Under the pieces are notes generated by a model that was not told the origin of the DNA, did not search any database, and saw only the letters and a program-made list of their open reading frames with translations. Shown here in pieces: positions 1 to 4,781 of a stretch of DNA of 5,525 bases; position 1 is the first letter of the stretch; each line of letters starts with the position of its first letter. The position numbers and the translations under genes were made by a program. This DNA is from CAZSPL01 sp964608735 (GTDB taxonomy: Bacteria > JAJVIF01 > JAPKYR01 > CAZSPL01). The DNA is taken from the NCBI GenBank assembly GCA_964608735.1, contig CAZSPL010000231.1, forward strand, positions 1 through 5,525, read 5' to 3'.

Positions 1-50
1 GTACCCGTGGCACCAGGAGCCGCTTGTTTGTGGCGCTGAAGATATAGGCC

Positions 51-90
51 CAAAAATGCCGGTAGCCCCGCTTTGCAGCGGGGCTCCGGC
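51..90 (-). terminator. Strong hairpin with minus-strand T-tract: terminator-like, or a dispersed palindromic repeat
   Basis: Bases 58-62 (GCCGG) and 64-72 (AGCCCCGCT) pair with 86-90 (CCGGC) and 77-85 (AGCGGGGCT). This gives 14 base pairs with one bulged T at 63 and a TTGC loop at 73-76. Five A's at 52-56 on the plus strand become a T-run just after the stem when read on the minus strand, as in a rho-independent terminator for leftward transcription. On the plus strand the stem is followed by TAACCACCC, with no T-tract, so rightward termination is not supported. No leftward gene lies immediately to its right. It could instead be a REP-like intergenic palindrome, which would need other copies in the genome. 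The fold is certain; the role is not. Confidence 0.55.
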
Positions 91-103
91 TAACCACCCA
101 AAT

Positions 104-160
104 CGATACGTATCGCCAGTTTTAGCAATAAATCGATAAACCTGGCACGATATATTATCG
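104..160. repeat. Cluster of CGATA/TATCG inverted repeats in an AT-rich intergenic stretch
   Basis: A perfect 12-base palindrome CGATACGTATCG sits at 104-115. A second inverted repeat, CGATA-TAT-TATCG, sits at 148-160. Between them is a further CGATA at 134-138, inside ATCGATA. ATCGAT itself occurs at 102-107 and 132-137. A longer imperfect stem, GCCAGTTT (115-122) with AAACCTGGC (138-146, one extra C), overlaps the centre. Five CGATA half-sites in under 60 bases, 125-180 bases upstream of the glycosyltransferase gene, could be binding sites for a dimeric regulator. They could also be chance in AT-rich DNA. No regulator gene is in the window to pair with them. Confidence 0.4.
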
Positions 161-257
161 CGGCATGCCTCTCAAAAAGTCTTAATCAAACTGAATTCGA
201 GGGAATTGTTTCACCTTAAGTTTCGCTCCGCGTGGGTCAGGGATTTTGCCGTGCAGG

Positions 258-266
258 TGGTATACT
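258..266 (+). promoter_or_regulatory. Candidate extended -10 promoter for the family 4 glycosyltransferase gene
   Basis: The sequence is TGG-TATACT, an extended -10 (TGn directly before a hexamer matching TATAAT at five of six positions). The expected start of transcription is near 273, about 12 bases ahead of the ATG at 285. The -35 position for a 17-base spacer (238-243, CAGGGA) is poor, which extended -10 promoters tolerate. The implied leader is very short and has only a weak GGAAA as a ribosome site. Confidence 0.4.
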
Positions 267-284
267 AAAGGCCGGAAATACGGC

Positions 285-1394
285 ATGAAAATTGCGATAA
301 ATATACGCTCCGTCGCGAACCGGGGAGGCATCGGACGTTACACCCGGCGGCTTCTCAGCGGGCTTTCTTCTATCGATAAAGAGAATGAATATGTCCTGTT
401 TCTGCCGGCGCGATTCGATTATGACGCCTCCGGTCTTGGGGGGAATTTCATCCTTGTCGATGTACCCGGGTCCCTCAACCGCATAATCTGGGAAAACGTG
501 AATCTGCCGGGATATGTGAGGAAACACCGCCCCGATGTGTTCTTCTGCCCGGATTACACATTGCCGGTAACATTGGGTTTACCGTCGGTCATTACGGTTC
601 ACGACCTGACATTCATGCGGCATCCCGAGGGCTTGAGCCTTCGCGCGAAGCTTCTGTATCGCAGCTTCTTTCCCCGGTCAGCGCGTAAATCCAGGCTGAT
701 CCTTGCCGACAGCGAGCATACAAGGCGCGATCTGATAGAACTCGGCTTGAAGGATGCCGAGTCGGTGAGGACAGTTCACCTTGGCGTGGACAGGAGTTTC
801 TTCGAGGAGCGTTCGGAGGATGAAATCAGCGAAAGCCTTTCGCGCTACGGCCTTGAAAGGGGCTTCCTGCTGTTCGTGGGGGCTGTCGAGGAGCGGAAGA
901 ATGTGCGGCGTCTGATTGAAGCCTACAAACTCTTAAAATCGAGAAGGGGGGATATCCCGCCGCTCATTCTCGCGGGTCCGAAGCTCGACCGTGCCGATGA
1001 GATATTGTCGGGCGCGGCGGGTGTGCCTGGTGTGCGGCATCTCGGGTATGTCGAGGACGCGCATCTTCCCGCGATATACCAGGCCGCATCGGGGCTGGTC
1101 TATCCGTCGCTGTATGAGGGATTCGGTCTTCCGCCGCTCGAAGCTATGGCAGCGGGCACGCCGGTTGCCGTAAGCAGGCTGACATCGCTCCCGGAAGTCG
1201 TCGGCGAGTCGGGGATTTATATCGATCATCCGGAATCGAGCGAGGGCATCGCCGAAGGGATTGAGGCGCTCCTGAATCTCGGGTCGAAACGGGAAGAAGT
1301 CGTGAGATCGGCCCGCGAGCGGGCGAGGGGATTCACGTGGGAAGCTTGCGCCCGCAATACGCTCGATGCGATCATCGAAGCCGCGGCGCAATAG
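285..1394 (+). CDS. Family 4 glycosyltransferase (GT-B fold, MtfB-like)
   Basis: This 369-residue protein is a complete retaining GT4 glycosyltransferase, expected in the cytosol or at the inner membrane face, moving a sugar from a nucleotide donor to a glycan or lipid acceptor. The N-terminal Rossmann half opens with a hydrophobic strand and the glycine loop NRGGIGRY (residues 12-19), typical of the MtfB-like mannosyltransferase subgroup, and includes TVHDL with His106. The C-terminal half has FVGAVEERKN with Lys205 in the donor-phosphate position, and the EX7E motif EGFGLPPLE (Glu278 and Glu286) followed by AMAAGTPV. Length is normal and no key residue is missing. ATG at 285 is chosen because family homology begins there; an in-frame TTG at 246 would add 13 unrelated residues and would lie upstream of the candidate promoter. 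No strong ribosome site precedes it. The next gene follows by 14 bases, so the two are probably cotranscribed. Donor and acceptor cannot be read from sequence. Confidence 0.93.
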   Translation: MKIAINIRSVANRGGIGRYTRRLLSGLSSIDKENEYVLFLPARFDYDASGLGGNFILVDVPGSLNRIIWENVNLPGYVRKHRPDVFFCPDYTLPVTLGLPSVITVHDLTFMRHPEGLSLRAKLLYRSFFPRSARKSRLILADSEHTRRDLIELGLKDAESVRTVHLGVDRSFFEERSEDEISESLSRYGLERGFLLFVGAVEERKNVRRLIEAYKLLKSRRGDIPPLILAGPKLDRADEILSGAAGVPGVRHLGYVEDAHLPAIYQAASGLVYPSLYEGFGLPPLEAMAAGTPVAVSRLTSLPEVVGESGIYIDHPESSEGIAEGIEALLNLGSKREEVVRSARERARGFTWEACARNTLDAIIEAAAQ

Positions 1395-1408
1395 TATCCC
1401 GAGGTGAC

Positions 1409-2302
1409 ATGTTGGCAGTCTTCTATCCGAGAAAGAAGCTGACGAGATTCGACCAGGAAATAGCATTCATCATCGAGGAGAAGAGATACTCCATCGCCCC
1501 GGATGATGTTCCCATCGAACGCCAATGGGGGGGAAAGCTTGAAACGGATTCGACATCAACGGGCGTCGATATCGTATACGGTGGAAGGATACTGCGTAGA
1601 CTGATAATCGAGGACTGGAACAGCGAGTCGCTCGCGGGAAGGGATTTCAACCTGACCGTGGAGATAGACGAAGATTTCATCATTTTTCCCGTGCTCAACC
1701 TCGAAGTGAGCGATGACGGTTACGGCAGTGAAGGGGAACTGCATTTTTTCCTTGAGCGGATACGCATCCCGGTTGCCGGAAGCCATCTTCCCCCATCGGG
1801 AGGCGGGCTGTTCGAGAGGGGATTGGCGATACAGGGGGTCGTGAATCCGGGCACTGTAAGATACTCGGTGCAATGCGAGGACTGTTTCAGGGGATTCACA
1901 TTTCGCGCATATCATGCGGGGATGTCGGAGATCGAGTATTTCTATTGCGATAAAACATCGCAGCCGCTGGCTATTTCGATATACGACCCGCTGATGGATT
2001 TCAAGCGTCCCGGGGTCGGCTCGAAGCCCGATGAATTCACTCCCGCGGATATTGCGGCGGCGCGGGAACGCATCAGGCAGATAGAAACAAAACTTATCAA
2101 GAGCGATGCCGGTGGGAATTTCCAATGGCTCGCTCCGTTCAGGTGCCCGCATTGTTCGCATCCGCTGATAGACTTCCGCAACAACCTGTTCAGGAAGGCA
2201 TGGGAGTATTACGTATGCTGCCACAAGGGGCAGGTGATGCGGGAGTTTTCATCGCCACCGGATGACGAAAGCACGGACGAGGAAAAAGCGGATAAAGGAT
2301 AG
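1409..2302 (+). CDS. Unknown protein with two similar cysteine clusters (zinc-ribbon-like)
   Basis: I do not recognise this 297-residue protein. It has no signal peptide or membrane helix, so it is probably cytosolic. The first 150 residues look beta-rich (alternating hydrophobic and acidic stretches such as VEIDEDFIIFPVLNLEV). The rest carries two matching motifs: CEDC at 156/159 with Cys180, and CPHC at 246/249 with Cys270. In both the second and third cysteines are 21 residues apart, and a Glu-Tyr lies three residues before the third. The second copy continues CCHKG and so has candidates for a fourth ligand (Cys271 or the next His); the first continues CDKT and has none obvious. A charged helical segment (about 211-232, AADIAAARERIRQIETKLIK-like) separates them. 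The C-terminus is acidic and disordered. GAGGTGAC before ATG 1409 is a good ribosome site; an earlier in-frame ATG at 1337 would overlap the glycosyltransferase gene by 58 bases. It is probably cotranscribed with that gene, but a glycan role is only inference. Confidence 0.85.
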   Translation: MLAVFYPRKKLTRFDQEIAFIIEEKRYSIAPDDVPIERQWGGKLETDSTSTGVDIVYGGRILRRLIIEDWNSESLAGRDFNLTVEIDEDFIIFPVLNLEVSDDGYGSEGELHFFLERIRIPVAGSHLPPSGGGLFERGLAIQGVVNPGTVRYSVQCEDCFRGFTFRAYHAGMSEIEYFYCDKTSQPLAISIYDPLMDFKRPGVGSKPDEFTPADIAAARERIRQIETKLIKSDAGGNFQWLAPFRCPHCSHPLIDFRNNLFRKAWEYYVCCHKGQVMREFSSPPDDESTDEEKADKG

Positions 2303-2337
2303 AATCGCCGGATGAGGGGGGCCGGGATGCCCAGGCA

Positions 2338-2667
2338 TCATTTATCGTCATCCCCGCCGTTGCCCATCGTGGGCGGATAGGGGTTTTCCTCCGGCACCTT
2401 CACATTGAACGGCGCCTGTCCCTGGACCATTTCGAGCTGTTTCTGCAGTCCCGCCGAGAGGCCGAGAATCCCCTGCGGCGTCATGGCGACCTGAGTATGT
2501 ACGATGAATTCGTGCGTCTGCGGGTGGAAGTAGCCGAATTTTATCACGCCGTGCGAAGGGGCGAGTGTTATCTGGAAGAAATCGGCGAAGAGCACCTGGT
2601 GGCTCGACGGCGCCATGCTTACCTTCTGGGGCTTCGGTGGTTGCTTGCGGATGTTTCCAATCTCCAT
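2338..2667 (-). CDS. DUF3467-family small protein
   Basis: This 109-residue soluble protein matches the DUF3467 pattern: a core beginning VLFADFFQITLAPSHGVIKF (about 25-44), a short link with a His-Thr strand (EFIVHTQVAMTP), then a helix (about 66-80, GILGLSAGLQKQLEMV). Length is typical of the family. The function of DUF3467 is not known to me. The tail is proline- and glycine-rich and ends in GGDDDK, probably disordered. GAGGAGG (plus-strand 2676-2682, read on the minus strand) lies 8 bases before the ATG and fixes this start. That site is made by the last Glu codons of the upstream secreted-protein gene, whose stop is only 3 bases away, so translation is very likely coupled. The gene ends 35 bases from the convergent 1409-2302 gene with no clear terminator between them. 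Confidence 0.85.
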   Translation of the reverse strand: MEIGNIRKQPPKPQKVSMAPSSHQVLFADFFQITLAPSHGVIKFGYFHPQTHEFIVHTQVAMTPQGILGLSAGLQKQLEMVQGQAPFNVKVPEENPYPPTMGNGGDDDK

Positions 2668-2670
2668 GAG

Positions 2671-3150
2671 CTATTCCTCCTCAAAAGGCATCAATGTATC
2701 GTAATTCATATCGACAAAATCCACGAGCAGGGCGATATCGCTTATGATTTCCTTTTCCGAGAGGGCGGCTTTCGGAAGGTCTATCGTAAGGTAGAAGAAC
2801 CGCTCGTCATCGATGATCGGCTTTATGAGTGGCACCGAGCCGCTCAGGCGGATGATGTCCATAAGGTATTCCGCGCTGACCGGGTCGGGGATGAATTCAA
2901 CCGGGGCGCTTACGTGGATGAAATCGTCCGAGAAGTCGATCTGTATATCGACCCTGTCGGTATTATCCCCTTCGAACGCGAGAGCATAGCCGCCCGACTC
3001 GGATGCGACATAGGATAATTCATACTCGTCGAGCCAGCTTTTCACGAGGGCGGCGGGATCATCGCCGGACGCCGCGAGAGCCGCGGGGGATGAATAAAAC
3101 ATCGCCCCGAACATCAGGCAAATCAGTGCAGGCAACAAGATACGATGCAT
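2671..3150 (-). CDS. Secreted small protein, YbjN-like domain (tentative)
   Basis: The 159-residue product starts with a Sec signal peptide: His-Arg, a hydrophobic core (residues 4-19), then a likely cleavage after Ala-Leu-Ala at 24-26. The mature part (about 133 residues) begins with a helix LVKSWLDEYELSY. Next comes a beta region (YALAFEG, VDIQIDFSDDFIHVSAPVEF), a helix (SAEYLMDIIRLSG), a strand pair (FFYLTIDLP) and a final helix (EKEIISDIALLVDFVDM). This helix-strand-helix order resembles the YbjN / type III secretion chaperone-like fold, but identity is low and the assignment is tentative. It is strongly acidic and ends FEEE. ATG 3150 is chosen because AAAGGAG lies a few bases upstream and the signal peptide begins there; ATG 3186 would add 12 residues before it. 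It is the first gene of a two-gene operon with the DUF3467 gene, and location is predicted as periplasm or outside. No lipobox is present. Confidence 0.82.
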   Translation of the reverse strand: MHRILLPALICLMFGAMFYSSPAALAASGDDPAALVKSWLDEYELSYVASESGGYALAFEGDNTDRVDIQIDFSDDFIHVSAPVEFIPDPVSAEYLMDIIRLSGSVPLIKPIIDDERFFYLTIDLPKAALSEKEIISDIALLVDFVDMNYDTLMPFEEE

Positions 3151-3171
3151 TTCAGGCTCCTTTCGCGCAGC

Positions 3172-3180
3172 ATTGTACCA
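3172..3180 (-). promoter_or_regulatory. Candidate extended -10 promoter for the secreted-protein/DUF3467 operon
   Basis: Read on the minus strand the sequence is TGG-TACAAT, a TGn-extended -10 with five of six matches to TATAAT. Transcription would begin near 3165, just upstream of the AAAGGAG ribosome site (plus-strand 3157-3163), giving a leader of about 15 bases before ATG 3150. The -35 region is poor at 16-18 base spacing. It uses the same TGG extension as the candidate promoter at 258-266. Confidence 0.45.
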
Positions 3181-3211
3181 CAACATTGCGCCGGGGTTTC
3201 ACCGGGGAAGT

Positions 3212-3225
3212 TATAATGTTATATT
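3212..3225 (+). promoter_or_regulatory. Candidate -10 elements for the lipoprotein gene, leaving little or no leader
   Basis: Two overlapping options exist: a perfect TATAAT at 3212-3217, and TGT-TATATT (extended -10) at 3217-3225. The first would start transcription near 3224, about 11 bases before ATG 3235; the second near 3232, almost at the ATG. No Shine-Dalgarno sequence lies between. The -35 region is weak: TTGCGC at 3186-3191 is 20 bases from the first -10, longer than usual. Confidence 0.4.
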
Positions 3226-3234
3226 GATGTCGAA

Positions 3235-4104
3235 ATGCCTCACAGGGTCTTGACAGCCGTATTGATTATTCTTATCGGCGCCGCCTCGGGCTGCCAACGT
3301 ACCGACTCGCGCATCGTCAACAAGCCGTTCGGGGAGCTGGAATGGATTGAGAGGACACGCAGTCCGATAGCGCTTGCGATGGCGGAGAGGCATTATCTAT
3401 ATTGCGCGTATTTCCGAAATGCTTACGAGAAAGCATCGGATGAATTCGCCTCGGCGAAGGAAAGATATGAATCCGGGCAGGATGCCGATATCGGGGAATT
3501 GTTCGCGTTGAAGCATCTGAGCACGGTTTACTCGAATGACCTTATATCCAACCTGTGGGAAGTTATCAACTACAAGCCCGATCATCGCCGGGCGCTTTAC
3601 GAGCTGATAGACATGCTGGAGGAGCGGTGGTACACCGAGGCCGACGAGGGGGCGGGCTTCGAAGCCGAGGCGGTAAATCTCGCCGCGCTCGAAAAGGCGC
3701 TGCGTATCGCCTCGAATTTCTTCGGGCGCGATTACGAAGTGAACTACAAGCTCGGGGCGGTGCTCTTCAGCGAGGGGAGCATGCTCAAGCATTACCCGGA
3801 GTTGGCGGCGGCAGCGGGGGATGATGTCACGGCGGAGAGCAAATTCACCGATGCCGAGGTGTTTCTTCGCAAATGCATAGCGGTGCGTTCGATGTATGCC
3901 GAGGGCTACCAGCTTCTCGCGCTCAGCCTCGAGGAACTCGGGCGGGATAAGGAAGCATATAAATTCTGGAAACTAATTACAGTGATAGAACGCGCCTACA
4001 AGCGCGAGCCGTCGTACCAGCGGGATGAAGTCCGCGAGCAGGTCTACGAGATGGCGCGCGGCAAGGTGGCGGAATACGAAGCAAAGTTCGGGTCGACATC
4101 GTGA
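3235..4104 (+). CDS. TPR-like lipoprotein of unknown role
   Basis: The product has 289 residues with a type II signal peptide: His-Arg, hydrophobic core 5-15, and lipobox ASGC with Cys20 as the predicted lipidated residue. Gln21 follows, so an outer-membrane anchor is likely in a diderm. The rest is almost wholly helical. The clearest tetratricopeptide-like stretch is about 206-253, where DAEVFLRKCIAV is followed by YQLLALSLEELGRDKEAYKF with the usual Leu-Gly and Ala spacing. Weaker helical pairs cover about 45-80, 88-112, 117-137 and 142-180, and the C-terminus is a charged helix. Such proteins usually act as scaffolds or assembly partners; no specific partner is visible. ATG 3235 is the only reasonable start, because an in-frame TAA at 3214 blocks extension, yet it has no Shine-Dalgarno site. 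The gene diverges from the secreted-protein operon, and the small membrane-protein gene follows after 39 bases. Confidence 0.85.
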   Translation: MPHRVLTAVLIILIGAASGCQRTDSRIVNKPFGELEWIERTRSPIALAMAERHYLYCAYFRNAYEKASDEFASAKERYESGQDADIGELFALKHLSTVYSNDLISNLWEVINYKPDHRRALYELIDMLEERWYTEADEGAGFEAEAVNLAALEKALRIASNFFGRDYEVNYKLGAVLFSEGSMLKHYPELAAAAGDDVTAESKFTDAEVFLRKCIAVRSMYAEGYQLLALSLEELGRDKEAYKFWKLITVIERAYKREPSYQRDEVREQVYEMARGKVAEYEAKFGSTS

Positions 4105-4127
4105 CCGACGTGCATTTATCCCCGTGG

Positions 4128-4135
4128 AAAGGAGG
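4128..4135 (+). promoter_or_regulatory. Strong ribosome binding site that fixes a TTG start
   Basis: AAAGGAGG lies 8 bases upstream of TTG 4144, an ideal spacing. The first in-frame ATG (4159) is 23 bases from this site and would cut into the first membrane helix, so TTG is preferred. Confidence 0.8.
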
Positions 4136-4143
4136 CGAGCGGA

Positions 4144-4524
4144 TTGGATATATTCATAATGTATTTCTTCATGATCTGCGACCTCCTGTTCACTTTTTTC
4201 AATTACCGGGAATCGGAGGAGCTGAACCCGATTTTCAGGGAATGGCTTTACGGTAACGGGCAGGTGTGGTTCATCTACGCGAAGCTCGGCATGAACACGC
4301 TCGCCGCCTATTTGATCATTTATATCAGGAAATACCGGCGAACGGCTTCGATCGTGCTGGCGCTCATCGGCATCGTGGTGTATGGAACCGTATTCTATCT
4401 TCACATCGAGATTTACCAGATAAACCACGGGCACGACCCGATAATCGCGGGGCTGAAGCAGATCCTGATATCCACGGAGGAGGCCGCGGGCGGTGTGATG
4501 AAGGACATCGGGATGAATCGATAA
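4144..4524 (+). CDS. DUF5658-like small integral membrane protein (TTG start)
   Basis: This 126-residue protein has three predicted membrane helices: about 3-20 (rich in Phe and Met, with Asp13 inside), 41-61 and 67-88. Between the first two is the motif EELNPIF (25-31), and Lys47 begins the second helix region. The pattern of an Asp and Thr in helix one, then Glu-x-Asn-Pro, then a helix with a conserved Lys is what I know of the DUF5658 family, whose function is not established. The tail (about 89-126) is soluble and contains a His-x-His-Asp (HGHDP). It ends with tandem TAA TAA stops. It lies 39 bases after the lipoprotein gene and 12 before the next small membrane protein, so it is probably part of the same transcript. 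The family call is from motif recognition only. Confidence 0.82.
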   Translation: MDIFIMYFFMICDLLFTFFNYRESEELNPIFREWLYGNGQVWFIYAKLGMNTLAAYLIIYIRKYRRTASIVLALIGIVVYGTVFYLHIEIYQINHGHDPIIAGLKQILISTEEAAGGVMKDIGMNR

Positions 4525-4536
4525 TAAGCTGATCCC

Positions 4537-4731
4537 ATGAAGTACCGACAGGTGAAATCGCTCTTTATCTATCTGCTGTTCGGCGGCGCGGTGGCGTTCC
4601 TGGTATCGACGCTCGTCCACTGGATCGCCGAGGAGATGGTGGACCCGGTGCAGATGTCGGTATTCATCGGGATATTCCTCGCGTTCATTTTCTGGGTTTT
4701 GTATAACCACAGCAGGAAGAGCAGGGGATGA
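4537..4731 (+). CDS. 64-residue membrane protein with two helices, unknown function
   Basis: The product is a short hydrophobic protein: a basic start (MKYRQVK), helix one at about 8-28, an acidic loop (AEEMVDP), helix two at about 39-57, and a basic tail (HSRKSRG). The charges suggest both ends in the cytosol with the acidic loop outside. I recognise no family. It starts 12 bases after the preceding gene's stop and fits the operon spacing, but its ATG has no visible Shine-Dalgarno site, so it may depend on ribosomes arriving from upstream. A codon pattern like its neighbours, with GC-rich third positions, favours a real gene. Confidence 0.68.
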   Translation: MKYRQVKSLFIYLLFGGAVAFLVSTLVHWIAEEMVDPVQMSVFIGIFLAFIFWVLYNHSRKSRG

Positions 4732-4781
4732 CTTCCATCCCGCCTTTCAATAAACAATCCACTTGATGTATTCTTTGTCCC

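Noticed and set aside
1..139. Open frame from base 2 to a stop at about 137-139, as a possible 3' end of an upstream gene.
   Set aside because: It reads through the perfect hairpin and AT-rich repeats and shows no family-like sequence. The other two frames stop at 37-39 and 45-47 and are too short to judge.
143..159. TGGCACG followed by an AT-rich stretch, resembling the -24 half of a sigma-54 promoter.
   Set aside because: The obligatory GC at the -12 position is absent: the expected place, 156-157, reads TA.
2326..2339. GATGCC-CA-GGCATC inverted repeat between the convergent genes, as a bidirectional terminator.
   Set aside because: The stem is only five or six pairs, there is no T-tract on the minus strand and only a poor ATTTAT on the plus strand, and it overlaps the DUF3467 stop codon.
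3227..3253. Eight-codon open frame (ATG at 3227, TGA at 3251) overlapping the lipoprotein start, as a leader peptide.
   Set aside because: It has no ribosome site and such short frames are common by chance.
3973..4710. Minus-strand open frame of 245 codons spanning three plus-strand genes.
   Set aside because: It crosses intergenic gaps and three genes with their own start signals, has a His/Arg-rich composition and no recognisable motif.
4746..4774. TTCAAT and TATTCT with a 17-base spacer as a promoter for the GT-C gene.
   Set aside because: Only three and four of six consensus matches, with no extended -10; cotranscription with the genes before it is at least as likely.
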